Part shown: positions 20,132 through 29,228 of the stretch, in pieces
How the letters are laid out: each line of letters begins with the position of its first letter
Position numbering within the stretch: the stretch's first letter is position 1
Assembly: GCA_002600635.1 (NCBI GenBank)
Contig: CP021371.1
Coordinates: forward strand, 1 to 60,000
Direction of reading: 5' to 3'
DNA from: Rhizobium sp. ACO-34A
Lineage (GTDB): Bacteria; Pseudomonadota; Alphaproteobacteria; Rhizobiales; Rhizobiaceae
Length of the DNA stretch: 60,000 nucleotides
Notes under the pieces: generated by a model
Databases searched by the model: none
The model's input: only the letters and a program-made list of their open reading frames with translations
Told to the model about the DNA's origin: nothing
Made by a program: the position numbers and the translations under genes

Positions 20132-23100
20132 TCACGATGTCTTGAGCTCGGCAAGGGATTGCGACAGCAGTGTGTCGGGAAGTGTGACGACCGAACCGTT
20201 TTCAGTGTAGACGAGCAGGCATTCGAAATCCTTGCCCGGATAGAGCGGCCGCAGGATTTCCCGGTAGATCGCGAGCTGAGCGCGATGCGACAGTGGCACC
20301 TGCGACAGCGAGGCAGGAGGGGTGCGGTTGGTCTTGTAATCCACCAGAATGACGCGGTCGCCGGTCACTGCCATGCGGTCGATCCGGCCGGAAACGGCGC
20401 GTTCCTCGCCGTTCAGCACGAAGGTTCCCATAACCGAGACTTCGGCTTCACCGCGAGAGGAGTAGACCGGCTTGAGATCCGGGTTGTCGAGAACCGAAAG
20501 GATCGTGTCGAGCAGGCGTTCCCGCTCCTTCTGCGGCCAGAAGCGCGCAGCCCTTTCCACATAGCGTCTGGCAGCCGCGGGGCGTTCCGCCTCTGCAATC
20601 GCCGGGAGCGCCTGCAGCATGCGGTGAACGAGGCGGCCCTTCTGGAGCGCGATACCGGCCGATTCCTTCTCGCCGAACAGCGGCGAAGTCACCAGCGCGT
20701 CGTCCGTATCGTCGATGACGATCGTGCCGGCTCCCGAGGGGCTGAGCGGCCTCGGCAGGCTCGCCTGCGGCGGCAGTGGCCGAAGCAGCGCGTCAGGGAG
20801 GCTTTCGCTCGGCGTCTCGACCGAACCTTCCGCGCCTTGAGGAAATGCGGTCTCGCTGCCCGGCAGACGCCAGGAAAGACCCTCCCACTCGCCATCCGGG
20901 CCGTTGAACGCGACCTCGCGGCAATGGGCTTCGTCGCCACGCAGCGCGCTTTCGATCATCCGGTGCCAGATGTCGCCGGGATCCTGCACGCCGCGGTAGC
21001 CGCAGACGATCAGGCGGTCCGCGGCCCGCGTCATCGCCACATAGAGGAGACGCCGGTATTCTTCTTCCGCGAGCTGCTTGCGACGGTCGGTATCGGCGGC
21101 GACAAGCGAGTTGCCCAGCGCCTTGACCGGCACCCAGACAGGCAGGGCCGGCAGGGTCTCGTCGGTCTCGATCAGCCGGAATTTGGCGAGGTGGCTGTGA
21201 TTGAAGGATTTCGATCCGCCATCGACCAGAAAGACCACCGGCGCTTCAAGACCCTTGGAGGCATGCACGGTCATGATGCGGACTTCGTCGCGATCCTTGT
21301 CCTGTTCGCGCTTGACCTCTGGTCCTTCCATTTCAAGCGTCGAGACGAAGGCCTGAAGTCCCGGCAGTCCGGCAGTCTCGAAGGACAGCGCGAAGGTCAG
21401 GAATTCGTCGAGAATATCGCTGACCTCGCTGCCGAGGCGGCCGAGATAGGCACGGCGTCCGCCATGGGGACCGAGCACGCGGGCATAGAAATCATGCACC
21501 GGCATGTTCTGCGACAGCAGGCGGAATTCGCCAAGGCGTTTCGCGGTCGATTCCCATATGGAGCCCGGCTCCGCACACACCGCCAGCATGTGTTCCCAGA
21601 GACCCTGCCCTTCCGGGCGACGAGCCGCAAGCTCGAACAACTCGTCTTCGCTGTGGTTGAACAGGGGGCATTTGAGAAGCGCCGCTAGCGAAAGATCGTC
21701 TGCCGGCAGCAGCGCGAAGCGCCCGAGCGCAAGGAGGTCCTGCACGGCGATATGGGAGGTGAGTTTCAGCCGGTCGGCGCCGGCGACGGGGATATTGTCG
21801 AGCCGTTTCAGTGCACGCGTCAGCGCATTGACGAAGCTGTCGCGCTTGCGCACCAGAACGAGGATATCGCCGGCGCGGATCGGCCGTTCCTTGCCCTTTT
21901 CGATGATGGTCTGCCGGCCGATCATCTGGTCGATCACGGAGGCGATCCGGCGGGCCAGTATGGCGGATGGCGCGCTTTCCGGCGTCGCGTCGAAAGGTGC
22001 CGTCCAGTCCTCGCTCTTTTCATTGGCCTCGGCGACGATCATCGACCAGAGATCGACGGCGCCCGGATGGCCGCTGCGGCTCGACATGTGCACGACGGGA
22101 TCGCCGGCAGCGCTGAGGCCACGGATATTCTCCTCGACCGAAAACACCTGATCGACCGCGGCGAGAACCGTGGAGGTGGAACGGAAGGAAAGCGGCAGCC
22201 TGACGGAGCTGAACAATTGCCCGCCCCGGTCCACTTCGCGCGCGGTCTGGTTTGCTTCCTGCGAGAAACGTTCCGGCCGGGCGCCCTGGAAGGAGTAGAT
22301 CGACTGCTTCTCGTCGCCCACCGCAAAGAAGGTCCGCAACACGTCTCGCGCGCCGCTACCGGTGAAGAAGTCGCCGCGCAGCGAGCGGATGACCGACCAT
22401 TGCAGCGGACTGGTATCCTGCGCCTCGTCCACAAGGATATGGTCGATGCCCTGATCCAGCTTGTAATGCACCCACGGGCCGGCATCGCTGCGGATCAGCA
22501 GTTCGGCTGCGCGCGCGATCAGATCTTCGAAATCGAGCTGGCTGCGTTTCTTCTTGAGCTCCTCGTAATCGGCGTCGAACCGCAAGGCCAGGGTCAGGGC
22601 TGCCTTCGTCGCCGTATACATGCGGAAGATCTGCAGCCGGTCGCGGCAGGCGAGTACATGCTCGCGCGCGGCGATCACCGCATCCTTCAGTTCCGGTGCC
22701 GCCTTGTTCATCGCAGCCGCGATCAGTGAACTGTCGGCCTTCGGTGTTTCGGATGCGGTAAGGAAAGCCGAATCGAGCATGCGGGCGCGTTCGAGCGGGG
22801 CGTCGGTCTGGCGGACTATTGAAAGTGCATCGGCAACGGCCTTGACCTTCTCGCCGCCCTTTTCTTCGGCAAGGCGGATGTAGAGCGCCAGCATCCCGCC
22901 GTTCAGCCCCGCCAGCGGCCAGTATTCGTCTGCAAGCGAAGCTTCCGAGGCATCGTCGGAGAGGCCGAAGCCGCGTTTGAGTGTCTGGTCGATGCCGCCG
23001 AAACGTTCCGAGGCGCGGGAGAACTGCCGGATGGCATGACGGTTGGCGACGACTTCGCCCAGCAGTGCTTCAAGACCGCTCTCGTCCGAAATGCCAAGGA

Positions 23101-23686
23101 CATCGGCAAAGGCTGCGGCGAGATCGGCATCTTCCTCCGAAGACGTTGCGGTCAGAAGCAGGCGCTTTGCTTCGGCCAGAACCGCGACGGAGGCCCGGTC
23201 ATCGAGAACGTTGAAATGACCGGCGACATTGGCCTCCAGCGGAAACTGGTGCAGCAGCGCTTCGCAGAAGGCGTGGATCGTCTGGATCTTCAGCCCACCC
23301 GGTGTCTCCAGCGCCTTGGCGAACAGCCGGCGTGCATCCGCAAGTTTCTGCCTGTCAGGCCGTTGCCGTTCGATGTCGTAGATGCGGTCGGATAGCGCTT
23401 CGTCGGATAGCGTTGCCCAGTCGGACAGGCGTGCGAAGACGCGGTTCGACATCTCCGAGGCCGCGGCCTTGGTGTAGGTCAGGCAGAGAATGGAGGAAGG
23501 ACGCGCGCCGCCGAGCAGCAGTCGGATGACGCGCTGCGTCAGCACATGGGTCTTGCCGGAGCCGGCATTGGCCGACACCCAGGCGGAGCGCTCAGGATCC
23601 GAGGCAAGCGACTGCTGCATCGTCGTCCAGTCGAGCCAGGTACGGGGATCGTCTCCCGTCGGCAGCGCAAGCGGATCACTCGTCAT
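20132..23686 (-). CDS. addA: AddA helicase-nuclease subunit of the AddAB double-strand-break repair enzyme
   Basis: 1184 aa SF1A helicase with C-terminal nuclease; with AddB it resects DNA ends and loads RecA (the RecBCD equivalent of alphaproteobacteria). Helicase motifs: Walker A SANAGSGKTHVLTQRV (residues about 38-53), Ia LCLTYTKAAASEM, II VDEAQDTSPLQW, III VGDEKQSIYSFQG, and IV-VI in RIMTVHASKGLEAPVVFL and RLLYVAMTRAADRLIVCG. The nuclease domain ends with GRIDRMAV..VDYKTNR. I chose ATG 23686 (MTSDPLAL); the frame is open another 57 codons but those overlap addB and lack homology. The start overlaps the end of addB by 11 bases. Confidence 0.96.
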   Translation of the reverse strand: MTSDPLALPTGDDPRTWLDWTTMQQSLASDPERSAWVSANAGSGKTHVLTQRVIRLLLGGARPSSILCLTYTKAAASEMSNRVFARLSDWATLSDEALSDRIYDIERQRPDRQKLADARRLFAKALETPGGLKIQTIHAFCEALLHQFPLEANVAGHFNVLDDRASVAVLAEAKRLLLTATSSEEDADLAAAFADVLGISDESGLEALLGEVVANRHAIRQFSRASERFGGIDQTLKRGFGLSDDASEASLADEYWPLAGLNGGMLALYIRLAEEKGGEKVKAVADALSIVRQTDAPLERARMLDSAFLTASETPKADSSLIAAAMNKAAPELKDAVIAAREHVLACRDRLQIFRMYTATKAALTLALRFDADYEELKKKRSQLDFEDLIARAAELLIRSDAGPWVHYKLDQGIDHILVDEAQDTSPLQWSVIRSLRGDFFTGSGARDVLRTFFAVGDEKQSIYSFQGARPERFSQEANQTAREVDRGGQLFSSVRLPLSFRSTSTVLAAVDQVFSVEENIRGLSAAGDPVVHMSSRSGHPGAVDLWSMIVAEANEKSEDWTAPFDATPESAPSAILARRIASVIDQMIGRQTIIEKGKERPIRAGDILVLVRKRDSFVNALTRALKRLDNIPVAGADRLKLTSHIAVQDLLALGRFALLPADDLSLAALLKCPLFNHSEDELFELAARRPEGQGLWEHMLAVCAEPGSIWESTAKRLGEFRLLSQNMPVHDFYARVLGPHGGRRAYLGRLGSEVSDILDEFLTFALSFETAGLPGLQAFVSTLEMEGPEVKREQDKDRDEVRIMTVHASKGLEAPVVFLVDGGSKSFNHSHLAKFRLIETDETLPALPVWVPVKALGNSLVAADTDRRKQLAEEEYRRLLYVAMTRAADRLIVCGYRGVQDPGDIWHRMIESALRGDEAHCREVAFNGPDGEWEGLSWRLPGSETAFPQGAEGSVETPSESLPDALLRPLPPQASLPRPLSPSGAGTIVIDDTDDALVTSPLFGEKESAGIALQKGRLVHRMLQALPAIAEAERPAAARRYVERAARFWPQKERERLLDTILSVLDNPDLKPVYSSRGEAEVSVMGTFVLNGEERAVSGRIDRMAVTGDRVILVDYKTNRTPPASLSQVPLSHRAQLAIYREILRPLYPGKDFECLLVYTENGSVVTLPDTLLSQSLAELKTS

Positions 23687-26600
23687 TGCCGGTCTCCTCG
23701 CGATCCGCGGTCGACCATTCGGCAACCCGGGCCAGATGATCGTATTCGCCGCCGAAATCGTTCTGCTGCGCCGGTATGAGCCGCGAAACGAAGCCGCGCT
23801 CGCCCGCCTGCAGGGCCGCGACGAAACGGCCGAGTTCGGCGACCGATTGCGCCGCAAGATCGAGCGAAGACTTCTTGTTGTCGCTGCGTCCGGTGAGTTC
23901 GTTGTTCACCTGATCGGTCTGGAAGCGGTCGCCGGGCCGCAACCGGACATAGATGAGGTTTTCGGGATGAAGCCGGCCAGCGTCGCGGAATGCTCCTTCC
24001 ATAAGGGCCGCGGCCTCCAGCGCGAGTTGAGGGTCGAGCAGGCTGCGCGCCTGCGCGGGACTTGGGTTGAGACCCGTCTTGTAGTCGATGATATCGGCAT
24101 GGCCGCCGCCCTTGATGTCGATCCGGTCGGCAACGCCGGTCAGGCGAATGCCGACGGGCGCCAGATCGACGCCGCCACGAGCCTCGGTCAGGGTCTGGCG
24201 GATTTCGGGCCGGCGCTTGCCTTCCCAGCGAAGGAAGGCGTCTCCGACCGCCCTGAACCGCTGCCGCCAGACGATGTCGATATGGGTGGGAAGACCCTGT
24301 TCGTCGAACAGCCGGTCGGTGATCGCGCGCATCGCGGCGGCACCGGCCGGTGTCAACGGATCGTGACCCTCGCTGACGAAGCGTTCGATGATCTTGTGAT
24401 AGAGCGTGCCGCGCTCGGCAGCACCCGGATCCTGATTGAATGGATCGACGGGATCGAGCCGCAGGATGCGGCGGGCATAGATGGAATAGGGATCGCGGCG
24501 AAAGCGGCCGACCTCGCTGAACGAATAGCTGCGCGGCTGAAGCTCGGCCGGCGGCTTTGGCGCGGGCCGTTGTGCCAGCGGCTGGCTCTCACCCTTGTCG
24601 AGCAGTTCGACATAGTGGCGAAAGATATCGCCGCGCTCCTTTAGCCGGCTCTCGAAATCGCCGCCGCCAAGTGCAAGGAGGCGCTGCAGCCAGCGGGAAG
24701 CAACGGTCGGAGCGGAGCCCTGACGAAGCGCGCGCGAGAAGATCAGCTGGCGCGTGCCGCAGGCCATCTCGAAATCGTGGGCGAGCTGGCCGATACGTTT
24801 TTCCGGCGGCTCCAGCCCGATCTCCGTCTTCATCATGCGCGACAGGAACGGATTGTTGGTGGTCTGGCCGGGCCACGAACCTTCGTTCAGCCCGCCGATG
24901 ATGACGGTATCGACATTCTGCAGACGGGCTTCCAGCGTCCCGAAGATGAAGACCCGCGGATGGCGCATCGCCTTAGGCTTGACCGCCACACCGGTCATCA
25001 GCGCCGCCATGATATCGATCCACTGGGGACCATCTGCCTCGATCTGTCCGTCCGCGCTCATGATTTCCGCCAGCAGGTCGGCGAGCCTGTCGCCGGCCTC
25101 ATCGGACCAGAGAAGCGAGAGGTCGCCCTTGTCGTCGCCGCAGACCGCTTCCAGCGTCCGTCCCGTTCGCTCGGCCCATTGGCCGACTGGAAGCCTGTCC
25201 GAAAGGCGCCGCTCGCCAATCTTCACCACAAGGGCCGAAACGAGCGGCTCGGCAGCCGCGGATATACGCGATGCGAGCTCTCCCGCGGCGTCGAGTGTTT
25301 CACGGGAAACGCCAATCCGCCATTGCGGTGGATGGCGATCAGTTGCCTGTTCCTCAAGCCGTTGCCGGAAGAGAACCGATAGCGTCGCAAGATCGACGGG
25401 CTGAACGCCGCCACGCAGCGCAATCGTCTCCAGCGCATCGGCAGCAGTCCGGTAAGTCTCCGCATCGAAGCCGAACCGGGCGAGCGGATGCTTGAGCAGC
25501 GAGACGATCGCCACGGGATCTCCCGGTCGCAGCGCTGCCTCGAGCAGAAGCTGGACCAGCATGCCCTGCGGCGTGGCGGTGAAGGGTGTGCCGGCCGAAT
25601 CGTCGGCGATGATGCCGAAGCGTGCCAGTTCCGCCGTCACACGCCGCGCCAGCGTACGGTCCGGCGTAATCAGCGCCACCCGGCTTTCACTGCCCTCACG
25701 CTGCTTTTCGAGACCGAGCCGGAGCGCGATGGCGATGGCGGTTGCCTCTTCACGCTCGTTTGATGCCTCGATGAGACCGACATCGGCGAAGGCAGCTTCC
25801 ATTCGCGCGGTGCCGAAATCGTCGCGCCAGGTTTTCCAGCCGTCCGTTGCGCCCGCAGGTGCCATCGCCCGCGACAATACCTCGGCGCGATCCGCAAGGT
25901 CGGAAGGTGCCTCCGCAAGCGTTTCGACATCCCGGCGCTCGACGCGCATGCGCCGAAGCAAATGAAAGAGACCGTATTGCGGATGGCCGCGCGAGGCGGG
26001 ATCGGAGATGCGTTCCGCTGCAAGCCCGATCCGCGTCCAGTCATCGTCCGGCATGCTCGTATCGAGGCCCGGCAGGACCACCGTTCCTTCGGGACGGGCG
26101 GCGATGGCGGCGATAAGGTCGGCCGCCGCGGGAATGGAACCGGTGGAACCCGCAACGATGACCGGGTCGCTGGACGTCAAGCGGGAAAGCCGCTCCGCCT
26201 CGCCACGCAACACGGCGTCGCGGTGCCGTGCCGGCGAGGAGCGGGTCAATTCCTCCAGGCGTGCGGGCCAGAACTGGGTGGCGATACCCAGGAATTCCGT
26301 TGTGAGCTGCCACCATGTGGCGAAATTCGACGTGTCGAGTGTCTTGAGCGACGCCCAGTCGCAGCCTTCCGTTTCCGCCGCATCGATCAGTTCCGTCAGC
26401 GCCCGGGCGAGCCAGATGGCGTCCGCCGGACTTGCCGGCGCGACCAGTGGCGTGTCGGAATGAATGCTGCGCACCACGTTCGGCAACTGGTTGCGCCACG
26501 CAAGGATGAGGCGGGCCAGTTCGAGCAGCATGACGATGCCGCTGACCGGTGGGGCGAGGTCGAGCAGGAAAGGCGCATCTTCCTCGAAGAAACCGCTGTC

Positions 26601-26858
26601 GTCATCGGTTTCGCCAAGCGGCCGGATCACCGGCAGAATGGCCGAGCGTCCCCCAAGCAATTCCACGAATTCCGAACGCAGCACACGGGCGGCACGCCGG
26701 GTCGGCACGAGGATGGTCACTCTCGCCAGCGAAAGCGGGTCCTGCGGATCATATCGATATCCGGGTGCGAGCCTCCCATCAAGGAGCGATGCCGCAAGCT
26801 CCCTCAGGAAGGACAGACCTGCAGGGATGGTCAGGACACGCGGTTGATGAGGCCGCAT
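23676..26858 (-). CDS. addB: AddB nuclease subunit of the AddAB enzyme
   Basis: 1060 aa. The inactivated-helicase body covers most of the length (VATTILV-type N-terminus RVTILVPTRRAARVLRSEFV, SRMMKTEIGLEPPEKRIGQLAHDFE). The C-terminal RecB-like nuclease has RGTLYHKIIERFV, RLTGVADRIDI and ADIIDYKTG with catalytic Asp/Lys. I see no four-Cys iron-sulfur cluster, in contrast to B. subtilis AddB. Start at ATG 26858 (MRPHQPRV), only 4 bases after the murU-like gene; an upstream in-frame ATG at 26927 overlaps that gene and is not preferred. A parS-like palindrome with two mismatches lies inside at 25296-25311. Confidence 0.95.
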   Translation of the reverse strand: MRPHQPRVLTIPAGLSFLRELAASLLDGRLAPGYRYDPQDPLSLARVTILVPTRRAARVLRSEFVELLGGRSAILPVIRPLGETDDDSGFFEEDAPFLLDLAPPVSGIVMLLELARLILAWRNQLPNVVRSIHSDTPLVAPASPADAIWLARALTELIDAAETEGCDWASLKTLDTSNFATWWQLTTEFLGIATQFWPARLEELTRSSPARHRDAVLRGEAERLSRLTSSDPVIVAGSTGSIPAAADLIAAIAARPEGTVVLPGLDTSMPDDDWTRIGLAAERISDPASRGHPQYGLFHLLRRMRVERRDVETLAEAPSDLADRAEVLSRAMAPAGATDGWKTWRDDFGTARMEAAFADVGLIEASNEREEATAIAIALRLGLEKQREGSESRVALITPDRTLARRVTAELARFGIIADDSAGTPFTATPQGMLVQLLLEAALRPGDPVAIVSLLKHPLARFGFDAETYRTAADALETIALRGGVQPVDLATLSVLFRQRLEEQATDRHPPQWRIGVSRETLDAAGELASRISAAAEPLVSALVVKIGERRLSDRLPVGQWAERTGRTLEAVCGDDKGDLSLLWSDEAGDRLADLLAEIMSADGQIEADGPQWIDIMAALMTGVAVKPKAMRHPRVFIFGTLEARLQNVDTVIIGGLNEGSWPGQTTNNPFLSRMMKTEIGLEPPEKRIGQLAHDFEMACGTRQLIFSRALRQGSAPTVASRWLQRLLALGGGDFESRLKERGDIFRHYVELLDKGESQPLAQRPAPKPPAELQPRSYSFSEVGRFRRDPYSIYARRILRLDPVDPFNQDPGAAERGTLYHKIIERFVSEGHDPLTPAGAAAMRAITDRLFDEQGLPTHIDIVWRQRFRAVGDAFLRWEGKRRPEIRQTLTEARGGVDLAPVGIRLTGVADRIDIKGGGHADIIDYKTGLNPSPAQARSLLDPQLALEAAALMEGAFRDAGRLHPENLIYVRLRPGDRFQTDQVNNELTGRSDNKKSSLDLAAQSVAELGRFVAALQAGERGFVSRLIPAQQNDFGGEYDHLARVAEWSTADREETGNDE

Positions 26859-26862
26859 GGCG

Positions 26863-27594
26863 TCATGCCCCGCCGGAGAGGCGCCGGATGACCTTCTCGG
26901 CCTCGTCGAGCGCCTCGGGGGTTCCAACCGTCATCCAGTGACCAACCATTTCGAAACCCGCCAGACGGCCCTTTGCTATGGCCCGGTCGAAATAGATGTT
27001 GAGGTTGAAGGCATCCTCGGGCGCATCGTCGAGAAGCGAGGGCTGCATGGCGATTGCGCCTGCATAAACCACAGGTTTCGGCAGCTCGTCGGAATATCGC
27101 ACAAGGCGGCCGTCCTCGCCGAGCGAGAAGTCCTTCTTGCCGTTATGCCCCGTGGTGTTCTCCATGGGCACGCAGAGAAGCGCCATGTCCATGCTGCCGG
27201 GATCGAAGAAGCGCGCGAGACGGCGCAGATTGGAAGCTTCGCCTGTTTCGTCTTGCAGCCAGAAAAGATCGGCATTCATCACATAGACGGGAGAGCGATC
27301 GAGAAGCTTCAACCCCTTGGCCAGCCCGCCGCCCGAATTCATCAGCCTGTCGCGTTCGTCGGAGATGACGATCTCGAGCTTTTCATAGCGGGACAGATGC
27401 TCGACCATCTGGTCGGCAAGATAGTGCACGTTGACGACGGCCCGCTCCACGCCGGCATCGGCCAGCGAATCGAGCACATAGTCGATCATCGGCTTGCCGC
27501 CGACAGGCACCAGAGGCTTCGGGATCGTATTCGTGATCGGCCGCAGCCGGGCTCCGAGCCCCGCTGCCAGCACCATCGCCTGGGTGATCTTCAT
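26863..27594 (-). CDS. murU: MurNAc-1-phosphate uridylyltransferase (MurU-like) nucleotidyltransferase
   Basis: 243 aa. Nucleotidyltransferase signature AAGLGARLRPITNTIPKPLV (residues about 9-28), then NVHYLADQM, SGGGLAKGL, and the metal-binding MNADLFW. The neighbouring upstream gene encodes an AmgK-like sugar kinase domain; AmgK and MurU act in sequence in the Pseudomonas cell-wall recycling shunt that turns MurNAc into UDP-MurNAc, bypassing fosfomycin-sensitive MurA. The gene could also be read as a hexose-1-P guanylyltransferase, but the context favours MurU. addB starts 4 bases after its stop. Confidence 0.85.
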   Translation of the reverse strand: MKITQAMVLAAGLGARLRPITNTIPKPLVPVGGKPMIDYVLDSLADAGVERAVVNVHYLADQMVEHLSRYEKLEIVISDERDRLMNSGGGLAKGLKLLDRSPVYVMNADLFWLQDETGEASNLRRLARFFDPGSMDMALLCVPMENTTGHNGKKDFSLGEDGRLVRYSDELPKPVVYAGAIAMQPSLLDDAPEDAFNLNIYFDRAIAKGRLAGFEMVGHWMTVGTPEALDEAEKVIRRLSGGA

Positions 27595-27614
27595 GGCAAG
27601 CCGCTACGCTGATT

Positions 27615-27664
27615 AGAGTTTGTCAGGGAAAAGTGGATACCGGTTTTCCCGAAAAGACAAACGA
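27615..27664. repeat. Intergenic imperfect palindrome (rhizobial palindromic element)
   Basis: Outer arms gtttgtc (27618-27624) and gacaaac (27656-27662) with an inner imperfect pairing of gggaaaa and ttttccc around ggataccgg. It has the layout of the accD-folC repeat but a different sequence. It lies upstream of the murU-like gene and downstream of the 17-bp hairpin on the reading strand. Confidence 0.65.
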
Positions 27665-27678
27665 AAACAAAAGAATTC

Positions 27679-27715
27679 AGAGTGTGTCAGGTTCAGTATG
27701 AACCTGACACACTCT
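27679..27715 (-). terminator. Perfect 17-bp hairpin at the end of the tsaE/kinase gene
   Basis: Arms agagtgtgtcaggttca (27679-27695) and tgaacctgacacactct (27699-27715) pair perfectly around the 3-base loop gta. On the minus strand the hairpin is followed by gaattcttttgttttc, a T-rich stretch, so it fits an intrinsic terminator. It overlaps the TAG stop (27714-27716) of the gene. Stem and loop are unusually perfect. Confidence 0.75.
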
Positions 27716-29228
27716 AGACCGAGCCGATCCCAACCCGTGTGCACCAGTCGCGCAAGGGGGCGAGAGCCTCATGTTCGAAGGCGACGGACAGATGCCACAG
27801 GGTTCTCGGCATATGCTTCATATAGCCCGGCTTGCCGTCGCGTTGAAGAAGGCGGATCCACAAACCGTTCAGCTTGCAGGCCCGCTGCGCCGACATGATC
27901 GCCCAGCTCTTGAGGAAATTCGCCTCATCGAAGGCCGGGTTCTTCCGGCGCAGCGAAAGGTAGTCTTCCATCAGCCGCTCGACGAGAGGCCGCTCGACGG
28001 TAACGCGGGCGTCCTGAACGATGGAGACGAGATCGTAGGCCGTCGGCCCGATCATGGCATCCTGAAAGTCGAGAAGGCCGATCCGGTCGCTTGCCTGCCT
28101 GTCTCCGCGCCAGATGATGTTGGGCGAATGGAAGTCCCTGAGAACCAGCGACTTCTCCGCATCCACAAGCGCATCGATCAGCCCGTCCCAGATCGCCAGA
28201 TATTCCGTCCGTTCTTCCGTCGTCGCAGGCTTGCCGTCGCGTTTCCACGGAAGGTGCCAGTCGATCAGAAGCTCCGCTTCCATTTTCATGGCGGTGCGGT
28301 CGTAGTCGGGAATGCGATGCACCAGCCCGCCATTGAAGGCGATTTCGCGGGGGAAGGATATCTCGTGCAGGGCGGCGAGGCATTCGACGCTCGCCTGATA
28401 ACGTTCCGGTATCGGAACCCCGTTGCGGTCGAGAACGGTTTCCGGGCCGAAGTCTTCAATCAGCAGAATGCCGTTGTCGCAATCGCTTTCGTAGATTTCC
28501 GGGGCGGCGAAACCCTTGTCCCGCAGGGCGCCGGCGATGGCGACGAAGGGATAGACGTCCTCCGCCAGATGCACGATCTGCGAATAGGGCTTGCCATCGC
28601 GGATCGGCGGACCATCCGGCTGGCGCGGCGAATCCATCAGGATCTTTCGCGGCCCTTCTGCCGGGTAGATATATTCATAGGCGCGCGTGGAGGCGTCGCC
28701 CGTCAGGTGTCGGCGACGCGCGCCGGCCAGACCGTGGCTGTCGAGGAAGCCCCTGATGGACAGCACCCGCGAGATTCTTGCGAGTTTGGTGCCCTCGGCC
28801 TCGATGATGATCTGTCGGCCGCCGCTGGCCTCGAAGGCAAAACGGATATCGATCCGGCGGGCGGGCAGGGCGCTTCCCGCCTTTTCCGGCCATTCCACCA
28901 GACACACCCCGTCTTTCAGGGCGTCCTCGAAACCGAGTTCGTCCAGTTCGCCGGGATCGCTGAGCCGGTATAAATCGAAATGCGCGACCGGAAGGCGAAG
29001 ATCGTAATTCTGCACCAGCGTGAAGGTCGGGCTCGGAACCTCGAGTTCGCTGTCATCGGCCATGGCCCTGAGCAGGGCGCGGCAAAGCGTCGACTTGCCC
29101 GCGCCAAGGTCGCCCCAGAGTGCCACGCAGTCGCCGGGCTTCAGGGCAAGCGCGAAATCTTCGCCAAGTTGCTGGGTGGCTGCTTCGGAGGGCAGGAAGA
29201 GAGAAATACTGTTCTGGCTGTCGGTCAT
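27714..29228 (-). CDS. tsaE: Fusion of TsaE (tRNA t6A synthesis ATPase) and AmgK-like sugar phosphotransferase
   Basis: 504 aa. Residues 1-155 are TsaE: P-loop GDLGAGKSTL (39-48), VPSPTFTLVQNYD, and HFDLYRL. TsaE helps TsaBCD place threonylcarbamoyl on tRNA A37. From about residue 165 the rest is an aminoglycoside-phosphotransferase-fold kinase: VLRDFHSPNIIW replaces the usual HGD..N loop, followed by LLDFQDAMIGPTAYDLVSIV. These match AmgK, the anomeric MurNAc/GlcNAc kinase of Pseudomonas. The gene starts on the divL stop (ATGA) at 29228. The neighbouring murU-like gene fits the kinase half. I take the fusion as real because there is no stop or frame change between domains. Confidence 0.9.
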   Translation of the reverse strand: MTDSQNSISLFLPSEAATQQLGEDFALALKPGDCVALWGDLGAGKSTLCRALLRAMADDSELEVPSPTFTLVQNYDLRLPVAHFDLYRLSDPGELDELGFEDALKDGVCLVEWPEKAGSALPARRIDIRFAFEASGGRQIIIEAEGTKLARISRVLSIRGFLDSHGLAGARRRHLTGDASTRAYEYIYPAEGPRKILMDSPRQPDGPPIRDGKPYSQIVHLAEDVYPFVAIAGALRDKGFAAPEIYESDCDNGILLIEDFGPETVLDRNGVPIPERYQASVECLAALHEISFPREIAFNGGLVHRIPDYDRTAMKMEAELLIDWHLPWKRDGKPATTEERTEYLAIWDGLIDALVDAEKSLVLRDFHSPNIIWRGDRQASDRIGLLDFQDAMIGPTAYDLVSIVQDARVTVERPLVERLMEDYLSLRRKNPAFDEANFLKSWAIMSAQRACKLNGLWIRLLQRDGKPGYMKHMPRTLWHLSVAFEHEALAPLRDWCTRVGIGSV

